Shown: positions 1-6,999 of the stretch, one piece after another
How positions within the stretch are numbered: position 1 is the first letter of the stretch
Layout: every line of letters starts with the position of its first letter
Assembly: GCA_030151135.1 (NCBI GenBank)
Contig: JASLEQ010000331.1
Span: forward strand, 1-12,129
From: Candidatus Sulfotelmatobacter sp.
GTDB lineage: Bacteria > Acidobacteriota > Terriglobia > Terriglobales > SbA1
Reading direction: 5' to 3'
Length of the DNA: 12,129 bases
Translations under genes and position numbers: made by a program
The notes under the pieces: generated by a model
Database searches by the model: none
What the model was told of the DNA's origin: nothing
What the model saw: only the letters and a program-made list of their open reading frames with translations

Positions 1-1
1 G

Positions 2-463
2 GCGAACACAGTGCCGCTGGTCATCATGGGCGGACGCCATTCCGTTGCCAATCTGGACCAGACGGGGGCATTGTTCGCATTCGAAAAACCGATTTCGGTA
101 GAAAATGCGGTGCGCACTTTATCAGCCGCGCGCAACATGATCGTCGACGGACGCCTGCGGTATCACCGCATGGGCTTGGAAGTTCCCGTGCTTGTGCGAT
201 GTAAGGGCCAGGAACCCAAAGATGTGCATCTGGTCAACCTCAGCCAGGGCGGGATGCAGGTTCATACAGACCATTTTCTGGATGCGGACTCGATCATGCG
301 CGTCCATTTCGAATTGCCCGGAGCGCGGGCTGCACTCAAGGCACAAGCCCAGGTGGTGTGGAAAGACCAACACGGAAATTTCGGAATGCGCTTTACCAAG
401 CTGGCGCCTCCCGAACGACGCACTTTGCAGCTCTGGCTCGCCCAGCAGTTCCTGGTGAACTAG
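2..463 (+). CDS. Receiver-like/PilZ domain protein, 5' end cut by window
   Basis: The frame is open from base 2 to a TAG at 461-463, so the true start probably lies before the window; a GTG at base 11 opens the same frame but has no visible ribosome-binding site. The first ~45 residues resemble the end of a response-regulator receiver domain: a hydrophobic strand (PLVIM), a Gly-Ala turn, and FEKPIS, matching the conserved Lys-Pro of receivers. A PilZ domain follows, with the NLSQGG box (family consensus D/N-x-S-x-x-G) and a VVWKDQ...GMRF strand pair typical of these proteins. PilZ domains commonly bind cyclic di-GMP. Here the arginine box reads RLRYHR, so the second Arg of the usual RRxxxR is Leu, and binding may be weak or lost. 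No membrane segment is visible, so it is probably cytoplasmic. The PilZ assignment is solid; the receiver part is an inference from a fragment. Confidence 0.8.
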   Translation, partial: ANTVPLVIMGGRHSVANLDQTGALFAFEKPISVENAVRTLSAARNMIVDGRLRYHRMGLEVPVLVRCKGQEPKDVHLVNLSQGGMQVHTDHFLDADSIMRVHFELPGARAALKAQAQVVWKDQHGNFGMRFTKLAPPERRTLQLWLAQQFLVN

Positions 464-484
464 CTTCCTACGAACGCCGATTCC

Positions 485-505
485 TTGCGCGAACCATCCG
501 CGCGA
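485..505 (+). terminator. Short GC-rich inverted repeat, possible terminator of the PilZ gene
   Basis: GCGCG at 487-491 pairs with CGCGC at 499-503 around a 7-base loop. One A-T pair and one G-T wobble extend the stem to seven. It begins about 20 bases after the PilZ stop codon, where a terminator would lie. No strong T-run follows directly, only scattered Ts ending in TTTCTT about 20 bases later, so an intrinsic terminator is only possible. Confidence 0.25.
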
Positions 506-713
506 TTCCAATGACAATCTTTCTTGGAGTTCCCGCTCAGGGGATCTCTTGCGTGGCTATTCGCGATTCATTCGATCGCCGCTGGGCTGGAATTCCGGAC
601 ATCTTTGTCGTCGTCGAAGCATCTAGCAGGATCGAGGGAGCAAACTGACAAAGCCGGAAGGGCGGAGTGATACGCACACCAAAGTACATGCCCGAAGGGT
701 CAACCACCAGTAA

Positions 714-742
714 TTGAAAGTCACAGCGAAGCCCGATACCTT
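714..742 (+). promoter_or_regulatory. Candidate sigma-70-type promoter for the amidase gene
   Basis: TTGAAA at 714-719 matches five of six positions of the -35 consensus TTGACA. With a 17-base spacer, TACCTT at 737-742 matches three of six -10 positions; GATACC at 735-740 is an equally weak alternative with a 15-base spacer. It lies just upstream of the ATG at 763. The -10 match is poor, so this is tentative. Confidence 0.25.
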
Positions 743-762
743 AGGCATGAGCCTGTCTTTCG

Positions 763-3456
763 ATGGCCACGATCACGTCAAAACCTGAAATTTTAATCTC
801 GGAGCCTCTCTCGGGGACGGGTGCGCGCCCCTGGGCGACCGACTCCGCGAGCGATTCGGAGTTGCCGATGCTGAAGAAGGCATCTTCACAGGATGCGCTT
901 CAAGCATTGCTCGCATTTTCCGCGCTCCACGATCAAATTCGCCGGCGCAAATCGCTGGCGTCGCGCAGCGCAGGATTTGATTCTCCAGTTGCGCAACCCG
1001 AGTTCGAAGCCGAAGAGCTGTTCGTCCTCGATGAAGTGTTGCAACTTGTGGCGGAACGGGCGGTAGCGATCACCGGAGCGGACGGTCTGGCCATCGCGCT
1101 CGCCGACAATGATCAGATCGTGCTTCGCGCCGCTGCGGGACATGTTCGTCCGGATGTGGGGCAACGGATTGATCGGGACTCCGCCTTCTCGGGCGCTTGC
1201 TTCCGCACGGCGCAGATTATCATCTGCGATGACACCGAAACCGATTCGCGCGTAAATCTCGAGGCGTGCCGCAAGATGGGAGCACGGGCGATGGTCGCCG
1301 TCCCACTCTGCGGGCGGAGACGCGTGATTGGGGTGCTGGAGGCCTTTTCAGCCTGGCCGTTTGCGTTCAATGAGGCAGATGTCCGGAATTTGAGCTTGCT
1401 GGCCGAGCTGATTCTAGGAGCGCTCAAGCCCGAAGACGAAGACCGTTTTGCGCATTCGGCGCAGGTGGCAGCAACGAGTCTTGAAGTTTCAAAGCCCAGT
1501 CCGGCAAAAGCGGAGATTGCTAATCGGCCGCCGGCGAGGCCGGAGGCAGTGAAACCAGCGGTCGCACCCGCAGCACCGGTTCAAAACGCGCCAGCGAAGC
1601 CGACAGCGCCTTCGAAGGCGAACGCCGCTCCAGGATTGGTGAATGTCCCTCCAGCGCCTGTCGTGTCGGCGGTTCTGGCGACGGAATCCATCGCATCACC
1701 AAAAATCGCCGTTCCCACTGATGCTCCAAAGCAGGTTGCGCCACAAGAGTGTAAGACGGCGCTTCCCGCGATCGCCACGACGGCACCCCCGGCTGCAACG
1801 ATAACCAAACCGATCGCAAGCGAGTCTGCAAAGGCCACTGTACCGACGACGACGAAGGCTGCTGCGCCGGAAGCAAAGGCGGTTGAACGCCAGGAGGCCG
1901 CGGCGGTTCCAGTGGTTGCTCCAATTGCGCCCGCGAACAAGTCTGTCGAAAAAGCTGCCGAAGTGAAGCCGGCGATCGAGGACGCACCCGCCAAGGAGAG
2001 TTCCGCCGAACCTGCACTTACCTTCGGACAAACACAAGAAGCTTCGAATCGACCATGGTTACTGGTGATGCTGGTCGGGACGGTGATTGCCGCGGCGTTC
2101 ATCGTTGGGATCTGGTGGAAGGTTAAGACCGCACAGATTGGGGGAGCGATGGTGCAAAACCAGCCCATCCTCGAGCCGGGGCCGATTGCACCGGCGAAAG
2201 CTCCCGCGCCCGCTGCCGCTGCCGATTCCAAGGCGGCCGATGATAGTGACGCACTCGACGCGACCGAACCGGAAAACACACCTGCCAGTGCGCAAGAACT
2301 TTCGAAATTCCCGCGCGTGACGGCGGTCCGCCACTGGTCATCGGCGGATTCGAGTACCGTGGTTCTCGATCTTGAAGATCAGGTGCAGTATGAGCCTGGG
2401 CATCTCGCGAATCCCGAGCGGTTTTATTTCGATCTGCGCGACACACAACTTGCGCCGGAATTGCAGGGCAAGTCGTTCGAAGGAGATTTGCTGATCAGCC
2501 ACATTCGCGTTGCGCAACCAGTTTCTGGAATGACGCGGGTGGTGCTGGAAGCGCGTCCGAACGCGAGTATTTCGACTCCGCAAGTGAGCCTGGAGCGGGA
2601 TCCTTACCGGCTCGTGATCCAGGTCAGTAAGGCGGGAGTTTCGCCGAAAGGCGCTGTAAACCTCTTTCCTTCTGCGCCTGAAACGGAGAAGGCGAAACTG
2701 TCCATTGTCGTTCCGCCGCCGGGTAAGGAAGACTTGCAACTGCGTGCGCATCTGCCGAAGATGCGGATCGTCGTAGACGCCGGCCACGGAGGCTGGGATC
2801 TTGGGACGGTGGGCCGGCGGGGTCTGCTGGAGAAGGACCTGGTGCTTGAGATCGCGCAACGGCTGGGAAAGCTGCTTGAATCGCGGCTGGGCGCGGAGGT
2901 TATCTACACGCGTCAGGATGACAACTACATTCCACTCGATGATCGCGCCGTCATCGCGAACCAGGCACAGGCGGATCTGTTTGTTTCAGTGCACGCCAAC
3001 TACAGCGACTTGCCGTCTGCGCGCGGCGTCGAGACCTATTACACAAACTTCTTCTCCGCTCCAGGATCGAAGGATCTGCCCGCGAATCCGACGCCGAAAG
3101 AAGCGGCCATGCGCTCGATGCCGAAGAATATTGCGATGCCGACGCTCACGGCCACGGAACTTCACGAACGCATTGAACAATCACGGCGGCTGGCAGCGAG
3201 TGTCCAGCACTCGTTATACGGGACGCTCTCGCTGCAGAATCCAGGATTGCGGGACCGCGGGGTGAAAGAAGCCGGGTTCGTTGTGCTGACGGAAAGTGCG
3301 ATGCCGGGGATTTTGGCAGAAGTATCATTCGTGTCGAGCCCGACGGACGAGCAGAAACTCCAAAGTGACGGTTACCGCGAGCAGATTGCAGAAGCTCTAT
3401 ATCGCGGAATAGCGCGATATGAGTCGGGAAAAACCGTGAAACTCGCGGCGAAATAG
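763..3456 (+). CDS. GAF-linker-TM-AMIN-Amidase_3 N-acetylmuramoyl-L-alanine amidase
   Basis: This 897-residue protein is predicted to cleave the amide bond between muramic acid and L-Ala in peptidoglycan. Domains in order: GAF (~88-221); Ala/Pro/Lys/Thr-rich linker almost free of aromatic residues (~240-427); one membrane helix (~430-453); AMIN (~515-625), which in AmiC-type enzymes aids localisation to the envelope; Amidase_3 (~667-893). The catalytic domain looks intact: zinc ligands His675 (DAGHGG), Glu690 (LLEKD) and His744 (SVHAN), and catalytic Glu853 (AEVSF). An insertion at ~763-806 lies where AmiB/AmiC enzymes carry a regulatory helix. There is no N-terminal signal peptide, so GAF and linker should stay in the cytoplasm and AMIN plus amidase should be extracytoplasmic. 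The start is uncertain: ATG 763 has no good ribosome-binding site, whereas ATG 868 (residue 36) follows GGAG by six bases and keeps every domain. It seems to stand alone, convergent with the next gene. Family assignment is certain; GAF control of the enzyme is inferred. Confidence 0.95.
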   Translation: MATITSKPEILISEPLSGTGARPWATDSASDSELPMLKKASSQDALQALLAFSALHDQIRRRKSLASRSAGFDSPVAQPEFEAEELFVLDEVLQLVAERAVAITGADGLAIALADNDQIVLRAAAGHVRPDVGQRIDRDSAFSGACFRTAQIIICDDTETDSRVNLEACRKMGARAMVAVPLCGRRRVIGVLEAFSAWPFAFNEADVRNLSLLAELILGALKPEDEDRFAHSAQVAATSLEVSKPSPAKAEIANRPPARPEAVKPAVAPAAPVQNAPAKPTAPSKANAAPGLVNVPPAPVVSAVLATESIASPKIAVPTDAPKQVAPQECKTALPAIATTAPPAATITKPIASESAKATVPTTTKAAAPEAKAVERQEAAAVPVVAPIAPANKSVEKAAEVKPAIEDAPAKESSAEPALTFGQTQEASNRPWLLVMLVGTVIAAAFIVGIWWKVKTAQIGGAMVQNQPILEPGPIAPAKAPAPAAAADSKAADDSDALDATEPENTPASAQELSKFPRVTAVRHWSSADSSTVVLDLEDQVQYEPGHLANPERFYFDLRDTQLAPELQGKSFEGDLLISHIRVAQPVSGMTRVVLEARPNASISTPQVSLERDPYRLVIQVSKAGVSPKGAVNLFPSAPETEKAKLSIVVPPPGKEDLQLRAHLPKMRIVVDAGHGGWDLGTVGRRGLLEKDLVLEIAQRLGKLLESRLGAEVIYTRQDDNYIPLDDRAVIANQAQADLFVSVHANYSDLPSARGVETYYTNFFSAPGSKDLPANPTPKEAAMRSMPKNIAMPTLTATELHERIEQSRRLAASVQHSLYGTLSLQNPGLRDRGVKEAGFVVLTESAMPGILAEVSFVSSPTDEQKLQSDGYREQIAEALYRGIARYESGKTVKLAAK

Positions 3457-3545
3457 CAGCGCCCCAATACCGGGTCCTCAGACTTACTGTCTCGCGACTA
3501 CGCCGACATTCATGAAAAAGATCGAAGCCACGGTTTAACCGAACC

Positions 3546-4172
3546 TCATTTCTGGGTGGGCGGTTCCTTCATATATCCCGTACTGAACGTTCCTTTTGCC
3601 TGAGCAATGGGCAATAACGTGGGGTAGAACTGCACAAAAGTTGTGTCGACGGCGCCGTGATCCTGATGGCATGAATAGCAGGCCGCTTCTTTGGGAGTCA
3701 TCTTCGCGGTCTTGGCATCATCGAATCCGAAGAAGGCCCACTTCCCCTGAAAACGTGCTTCGTCTTTCACGTGGACTTCGAGTCCCATGACTTCGGTGGA
3801 CTGGAAATTTCCATTCTGATTGATCGATCCCTTGCCCTGGGCCTTGCGCACTTCGAGGACGAGCATGGTTTTGTCGGGCCAGGTTCCGGTCTCGGTGAAT
3901 GTCTTATAGGACTCGGGATTGACGAACACATTGTCGAACATGTGATGATCCATATTCATTGCGCCAGCGCTGTAACTCATGTCGAAACCGGTAGTGAGAT
4001 AGACCCATTGGCGGTAGTTCTCCGGTAGCTTGAGTTGATTGTCGGCGGTGTATTCGGGGACGCTGCCGGTGGCGCCAGTCGGCTTCGGTGATGACTTCAG
4101 CACAGCCGCGGAAAACAACAAAACAAACAATATAGGAGTGACGATTTTCGTTTTGCTGATCATGGCAGCCAT
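3546..4172 (-). CDS. Cytochrome P460-family haem protein, exported
   Basis: A 208-residue protein from the ATG at 4172. The N-terminus has a basic start and a hydrophobic stretch (~10-26) that looks like a Sec signal peptide or anchor, so the mature protein should be periplasmic. The body matches the cytochrome P460 family: a KLPENYRQWVYL entry motif, a central NPESYKTF...WPDKTMLVLEVR region, and a single c-type haem site CYSCH (Cys165, Cys168, His169) near the C-terminus, where P460 proteins carry it. The best-known members, in ammonia oxidisers, oxidise hydroxylamine or NO using a haem cross-linked to a lysine; the substrate here is unknown. The frame stays open upstream to 4394, but that part overlaps the divergent kinase gene. 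The ATG at 4172 has AGGAG 15 bases away, rather far; ATG 4163 or 4235 are alternatives. It is divergent from a LytS/LytTR pair, a possible regulator. Confidence 0.85.
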   Translation of the reverse strand: MAAMISKTKIVTPILFVLLFSAAVLKSSPKPTGATGSVPEYTADNQLKLPENYRQWVYLTTGFDMSYSAGAMNMDHHMFDNVFVNPESYKTFTETGTWPDKTMLVLEVRKAQGKGSINQNGNFQSTEVMGLEVHVKDEARFQGKWAFFGFDDAKTAKMTPKEAACYSCHQDHGAVDTTFVQFYPTLLPIAQAKGTFSTGYMKEPPTQK

Positions 4173-4200
4173 TTTGCACGGAACAAACTCCTGACGCCAC

Positions 4201-4250
4201 ACCGTCGGCTGCACAGAGACTGCGTTTCGCTGCATTGTTGCCCGTTTGAC
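4201..4250. promoter_or_regulatory. Three imperfect CGTT/CGTC boxes with 20-base period in the divergent spacer
   Basis: ACCGTCGGC at 4201, TGCGTTTCG at 4221 and CCCGTTTGA at 4241 repeat at exact 20-base steps between the cytochrome P460 gene and the sensor kinase gene. LytTR regulators usually bind 9-base direct repeats with a GTT core about 21-22 bases apart, and a LytTR regulator is encoded just downstream. Each box has two or three mismatches to the common LytTR consensus and the period is slightly short, so this is a hypothesis. Confidence 0.25.
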
Positions 4251-4266
4251 CAAGGGCTGGAGTAGG

Positions 4267-5421
4267 ATGCGGATGATGGAGGCAAGACTCAAGAGATTCG
4301 AGCCGCCGCGCTGGTACCTGGTTCTAGCGATCTGGCTCGGCATCGCGATCTTCGACGCTACGCAGACTGTTTTTGTGATGCGCGCCGAGGGCATGCATCA
4401 TTACTGGACGCGATTGTTCTTCACCACGTTGGTCGGCTGGCTTCCGTGGATGCTGGCCACGCCTGTGGCCTTTTGGCTGAATCATCGATATCCCTTGTGG
4501 AGGAGTGCGGGGTTTTGGATTTCTCATCTGGCCGCATGTGCCGCGACCGGAGTGCTGGCGTCGGCTTGGCTTGCGTTGTGGGAGGACGTTCTCAATCCGT
4601 ATGCGTTAAGCCCGGCTCCGGATCCATTTCTGCAGCTCTGGGAGCGCAAGTTTTACAGTGGGATGCTGGCGTACCTCATTCTTTACGGGCTGATTTTGCT
4701 GGTTGCGCACATCGCCGACACGCAACGCCGGTTCGCCTTGCAGCAGGCCGAGACTGCCCGGCTTAACGAGCAACTATCAAAGGCGCAACTGAATGCCCTG
4801 CGGCGCCAGATCGAGCCACATTTTCTTTTCAATACGTTAAACGCGATTGCCGGAATGGTGCGAGAGCAGCGGAACGACGCCGCGGTAACTATGATCGCCG
4901 AGTTGAGCGATTTCCTGCGAAGAGTCGTGAACGACTCCGAACGGCAGGAGGTCCCGCTGGCGGAAGAACTGGAGTTCACTCGGAAGTATTTGGATATCCA
5001 GAAAGCGCGATTTGCGGAGCGCCTCGGATTCAGCGTCGACGTACCCGAGGAGTTGATGTCAGCGCTGGTACCGAGCCTGATCCTGCAGCCGATGGTCGAG
5101 AATGCGATCAAGCATGGGATTGCGAAACGCGTCCAGGGAGGGACGATTCGAATGGCAGCGGCCCGGTCGAATGGCACGCTGACGGTGCGCATTTACAATG
5201 ACGGGCCAAGTTTGCCGTCCGATTGGGAACAAAGTGCGGCGGGGATCGGCATCAATAACGTGCGGACACGATTGCAAACTTTGTACGGGAGCCGTTGCGA
5301 GCTCAAGCTGCAGAATCAGCGAGGGGGAGTGGAAGCGGCGGTATCGATTCCGTACATCGCGGGCGAATCCGGGGCAACTCATCTTGTGGGTTCTTCGAAT
5401 CCTGGCTCGCCCAAACTGTAG
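4267..5421 (+). CDS. LytS/YehU-type membrane sensor histidine kinase
   Basis: A 384-residue kinase from ATG 4267, preceded by GGAGTAGG at 4259-4266. ATG 4273 or 4276 would suit that ribosome-binding site equally well; a TTG at 4246 extends the frame by seven residues but lacks one. Four membrane helices (~17-39, 50-71, 81-105, 130-150) are followed by a charged coiled-coil stretch (~151-180). The His_kinase (PF06580) box reads QIEPHFLFNTLN, with phospho-acceptor His185. The ATP-binding domain has an N-box MVENAIKHGI (Asn at ~276 and 279) and a G-box GIGINN (~326-331). There is no separate periplasmic sensor domain, so the signal is probably sensed in or near the membrane. It should phosphorylate the LytTR regulator encoded 78 bases downstream in the same frame, forming a two-component system. 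The signal is unknown. Confidence 0.92.
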   Translation: MRMMEARLKRFEPPRWYLVLAIWLGIAIFDATQTVFVMRAEGMHHYWTRLFFTTLVGWLPWMLATPVAFWLNHRYPLWRSAGFWISHLAACAATGVLASAWLALWEDVLNPYALSPAPDPFLQLWERKFYSGMLAYLILYGLILLVAHIADTQRRFALQQAETARLNEQLSKAQLNALRRQIEPHFLFNTLNAIAGMVREQRNDAAVTMIAELSDFLRRVVNDSERQEVPLAEELEFTRKYLDIQKARFAERLGFSVDVPEELMSALVPSLILQPMVENAIKHGIAKRVQGGTIRMAAARSNGTLTVRIYNDGPSLPSDWEQSAAGIGINNVRTRLQTLYGSRCELKLQNQRGGVEAAVSIPYIAGESGATHLVGSSNPGSPKL

Positions 5422-5499
5422 GCGACTCCACGCGCGAAATGTTTTTGCCAAGGCTGAGATCGTGAGCATCGCGGCCCCAGCTCTCTTCCCCGGATTCAA

Positions 5500-6279
5500 A
5501 TGATGACGACAGCGAACGCACAGCCAACTTCGTTCAGTGGTGCGTCTAAGATCCGCGCGATAATTGTGGACGATGAGCCGCTCGCCCGCAGTAACATTGC
5601 CGTCCTCCTGAGAAAATACGGCGAAATAGAGATCATTGGAGAATGCGGCTCGGGTGCGGAGGCGCTGGGCGAGATTCGCATTTCCAAGCCGGACCTGCTC
5701 TTTCTCGATGTGCAGATGCCGGAATGCGATGGCTTCGACGTGCTCGAGATGCTGGGAAGCGATCTGCCCCCGGCAATCATTTTCGTGACGGCCTATGACC
5801 AGTATGCGTTGCGCGCTTTCGACGCGGGGGCGCTCGACTACCTGTTAAAGCCGTTTGACAATGCGCGATTCGAGCTCGCCCTGTCACGGGCGAAGCAGCG
5901 TCTGCAAACTGCGAGCCGCGGAGAAAATGTGCGACGTAACCCCGAGCGGATCGTCGTGAAGAGCGCGGGAGAAGTCTGCTTCATAAAACTCCGCGACATC
6001 GACTGGATCGAGGCGGCCGATTATTACGCATGCTTGCATGTTGGCGGGAAGAACCATCTGCTGCGGCGCAGTCTTTCGGAACTGGAACAGGAACTCGATC
6101 CCGGCCGGTTTTGCCGCGTACATCGCTCAGGAATTGTGAACCTGGATCGCGTTCGCAGCTTGACGCTTCACGAGGATGGCGAATACGAGGTGCTGCTTGA
6201 AACCGGCGCCAAGGTGCGATTGAGCCGGAGATACCGCAAAGAACTTGAGGAGAGGCTTGGACCGGGGAACAAGTCGTAA
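5500..6279 (+). CDS. LytTR-family response regulator
   Basis: A 259-residue DNA-binding response regulator, partner of the upstream LytS-type kinase. The receiver domain (~18-125) has the acidic pair Asp24/Asp25, phospho-acceptor Asp70 (LFLDVQMP), switch Thr97 (FVTAYD) and Lys117 (LLKPFD), so it should be phosphorylatable. After a short linker, the LytTR DNA-binding domain (~150-253) contains the family signature CRVHRSGIVNLDRV and ends in RLSRRYRKEL. Such regulators bind direct repeats as dimers and often control envelope or transport genes. The gene starts with tandem ATGs at 5500/5503. No clear Shine-Dalgarno precedes them and no alternative start exists in the frame, because a TGA closes it about 45 bases upstream. 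Translation may depend on coupling to the kinase or on a leader lacking Shine-Dalgarno. Targets are not known. Confidence 0.93.
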   Translation: MMTTANAQPTSFSGASKIRAIIVDDEPLARSNIAVLLRKYGEIEIIGECGSGAEALGEIRISKPDLLFLDVQMPECDGFDVLEMLGSDLPPAIIFVTAYDQYALRAFDAGALDYLLKPFDNARFELALSRAKQRLQTASRGENVRRNPERIVVKSAGEVCFIKLRDIDWIEAADYYACLHVGGKNHLLRRSLSELEQELDPGRFCRVHRSGIVNLDRVRSLTLHEDGEYEVLLETGAKVRLSRRYRKELEERLGPGNKS

Positions 6280-6290
6280 GCCATCACATC

Positions 6291-6309
6291 GCGGAAAAAC
6301 CGCATTTTC
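6291..6309 (+). terminator. Weak hairpin after the response regulator gene
   Basis: GCGG (6291-6294) and CCGC (6300-6303) flank an AAAAA loop and are followed by ATTTTC. It lies in the 40-base gap between the convergent response regulator and lipoprotein genes, where a terminator is expected. The stem is only four pairs and the T-run four bases, so strength is doubtful. Confidence 0.3.
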
Positions 6310-6319
6310 GGTCACGAAT

Positions 6320-6913
6320 TCACGGGCTGATGGGCTCGGAACTTTTCAGGGCATCGTCGATTGACTGCCCGGAATGCGCGGCGCTTTGCACGATCCGCCA
6401 TCCGTCATCGAACTTCCTGAAGCCAACAAGTGAACGATAATGCTGGTCTTCGGGATAGAAGGCTGCGCCGATTTCATTTGCCGGAACCCAATGCCAGGTG
6501 AACTCGACGTCGGCGCTCGTTCCCTGCTTGCTGATGCCGCTGACCGCTACCAGTTCCCGTCGCGCGGCTGGTACGGCGATGGCAGGCTTACTGGCTTCAT
6601 CGTTGTGCACCAGCAGGCGGACCGTGTCGACCCCGGCGGGCGTAAGGGAAACGTCCCAGCAAGGCGCCGGTTCGAGGTTGGGCGGACATTTGGCTGAATT
6701 CGCGGTGACCCATCCATGACGCTGGAGCACGAGGAATTCCGGTGAAAGATAGTCCTGGTTCGAGACGATACCAGTTTTAAGAACAACGGGTTGCGGTTGG
6801 TTGAACTCGGGCGAGGACGCGATCAGATCGGCGGCGAGGCGGCGGGAAAGATAATCGCGCGGAGAGCACGCGCTCAGAAGGGACAGCGCCAACAATGCAA
6901 GGATTTCTTTCAT
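6320..6913 (-). CDS. Small lipoprotein of unknown function
   Basis: A 197-residue protein from the ATG at 6913. It begins MKEILALLALSLLSAC, a short signal peptide with a lipobox (LSAC), so Cys16 should be lipidated by Lgt and the signal cut by signal peptidase II. The residue after the Cys is Ser, not Asp, so Lol sorting to the outer membrane is plausible. The frame is open to an ATG at 6946, but that would place 11 charged or polar residues ahead of the signal peptide; neither start has a clear ribosome-binding site. The mature part has an early helix (RDYLSRRLAADLI), a Cys76/Cys85 pair that could form a disulfide, a beta-rich centre and a C-terminal part (VGFRKFDDGWRIV) typical of small NTF2-like or beta-sheet domains. 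I do not recognise the family. It lies 86 bases downstream of amrS on the same strand; a functional link is unproven. Confidence 0.8.
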   Translation of the reverse strand: MKEILALLALSLLSACSPRDYLSRRLAADLIASSPEFNQPQPVVLKTGIVSNQDYLSPEFLVLQRHGWVTANSAKCPPNLEPAPCWDVSLTPAGVDTVRLLVHNDEASKPAIAVPAARRELVAVSGISKQGTSADVEFTWHWVPANEIGAAFYPEDQHYRSLVGFRKFDDGWRIVQSAAHSGQSIDDALKSSEPISP

Positions 6914-6937
6914 GAATTGAGAATTTAAAAGCCGCTT

Positions 6938-6963
6938 GCTTCGCATGTCTCATGAAGCGAGAC
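6938..6963 (-). repeat. Overlapping inverted repeats between amrS and the lipoprotein gene
   Basis: Two alternative hairpins share bases. GCTT/AAGC plus CATG/CATG (6938-6958) gives eight pairs with a two-base bulge and a three-base loop. GTCTC/GAGAC (6947-6963) gives five pairs around a seven-base loop. Read on the - strand, a TTTT run follows several bases after the first hairpin. This could be an imperfect terminator of amrS or a leader structure of the lipoprotein gene. Confidence 0.3.
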
Positions 6964-6999
6964 GTGGGACATCGCACTTTCTTTGAAAAATCGCCGCGA

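Larger units (their letters stand above)
464..762. other. Intergenic region, no gene seen
   Basis: This stretch separates the PilZ gene from the amidase gene. Open frames crossing it are out-of-phase continuations without start signals or recognisable protein features. It holds one short GC-rich inverted repeat soon after the PilZ stop and one weak promoter-like pair near the amidase start, both listed separately. No RNA gene or repeat family was recognised. Confidence 0.6.

Noticed and set aside
1581..2279. Long - strand open frame (232 codons) inside the amidase gene
   Set aside because: It lies opposite the Ala/Pro-rich linker, where GCN and CCN codons keep the reverse frames open. The translation is low-complexity Ala/Gly/Ser and matches no family; the + strand gene is unmistakable.
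3457..3545. Possible bidirectional terminator between the convergent amidase and P460 genes
   Set aside because: Only a four-pair AGAC/GTCT stem and a CGGTT/AACCG pair with a one-base loop were found, neither with a T-run; not convincing.
4173..4394. N-terminal extension of the cytochrome P460 frame up to 4394
   Set aside because: It would overlap the divergent kinase gene by over 100 bases and put about 74 residues ahead of the signal peptide; the added residues show no domain.
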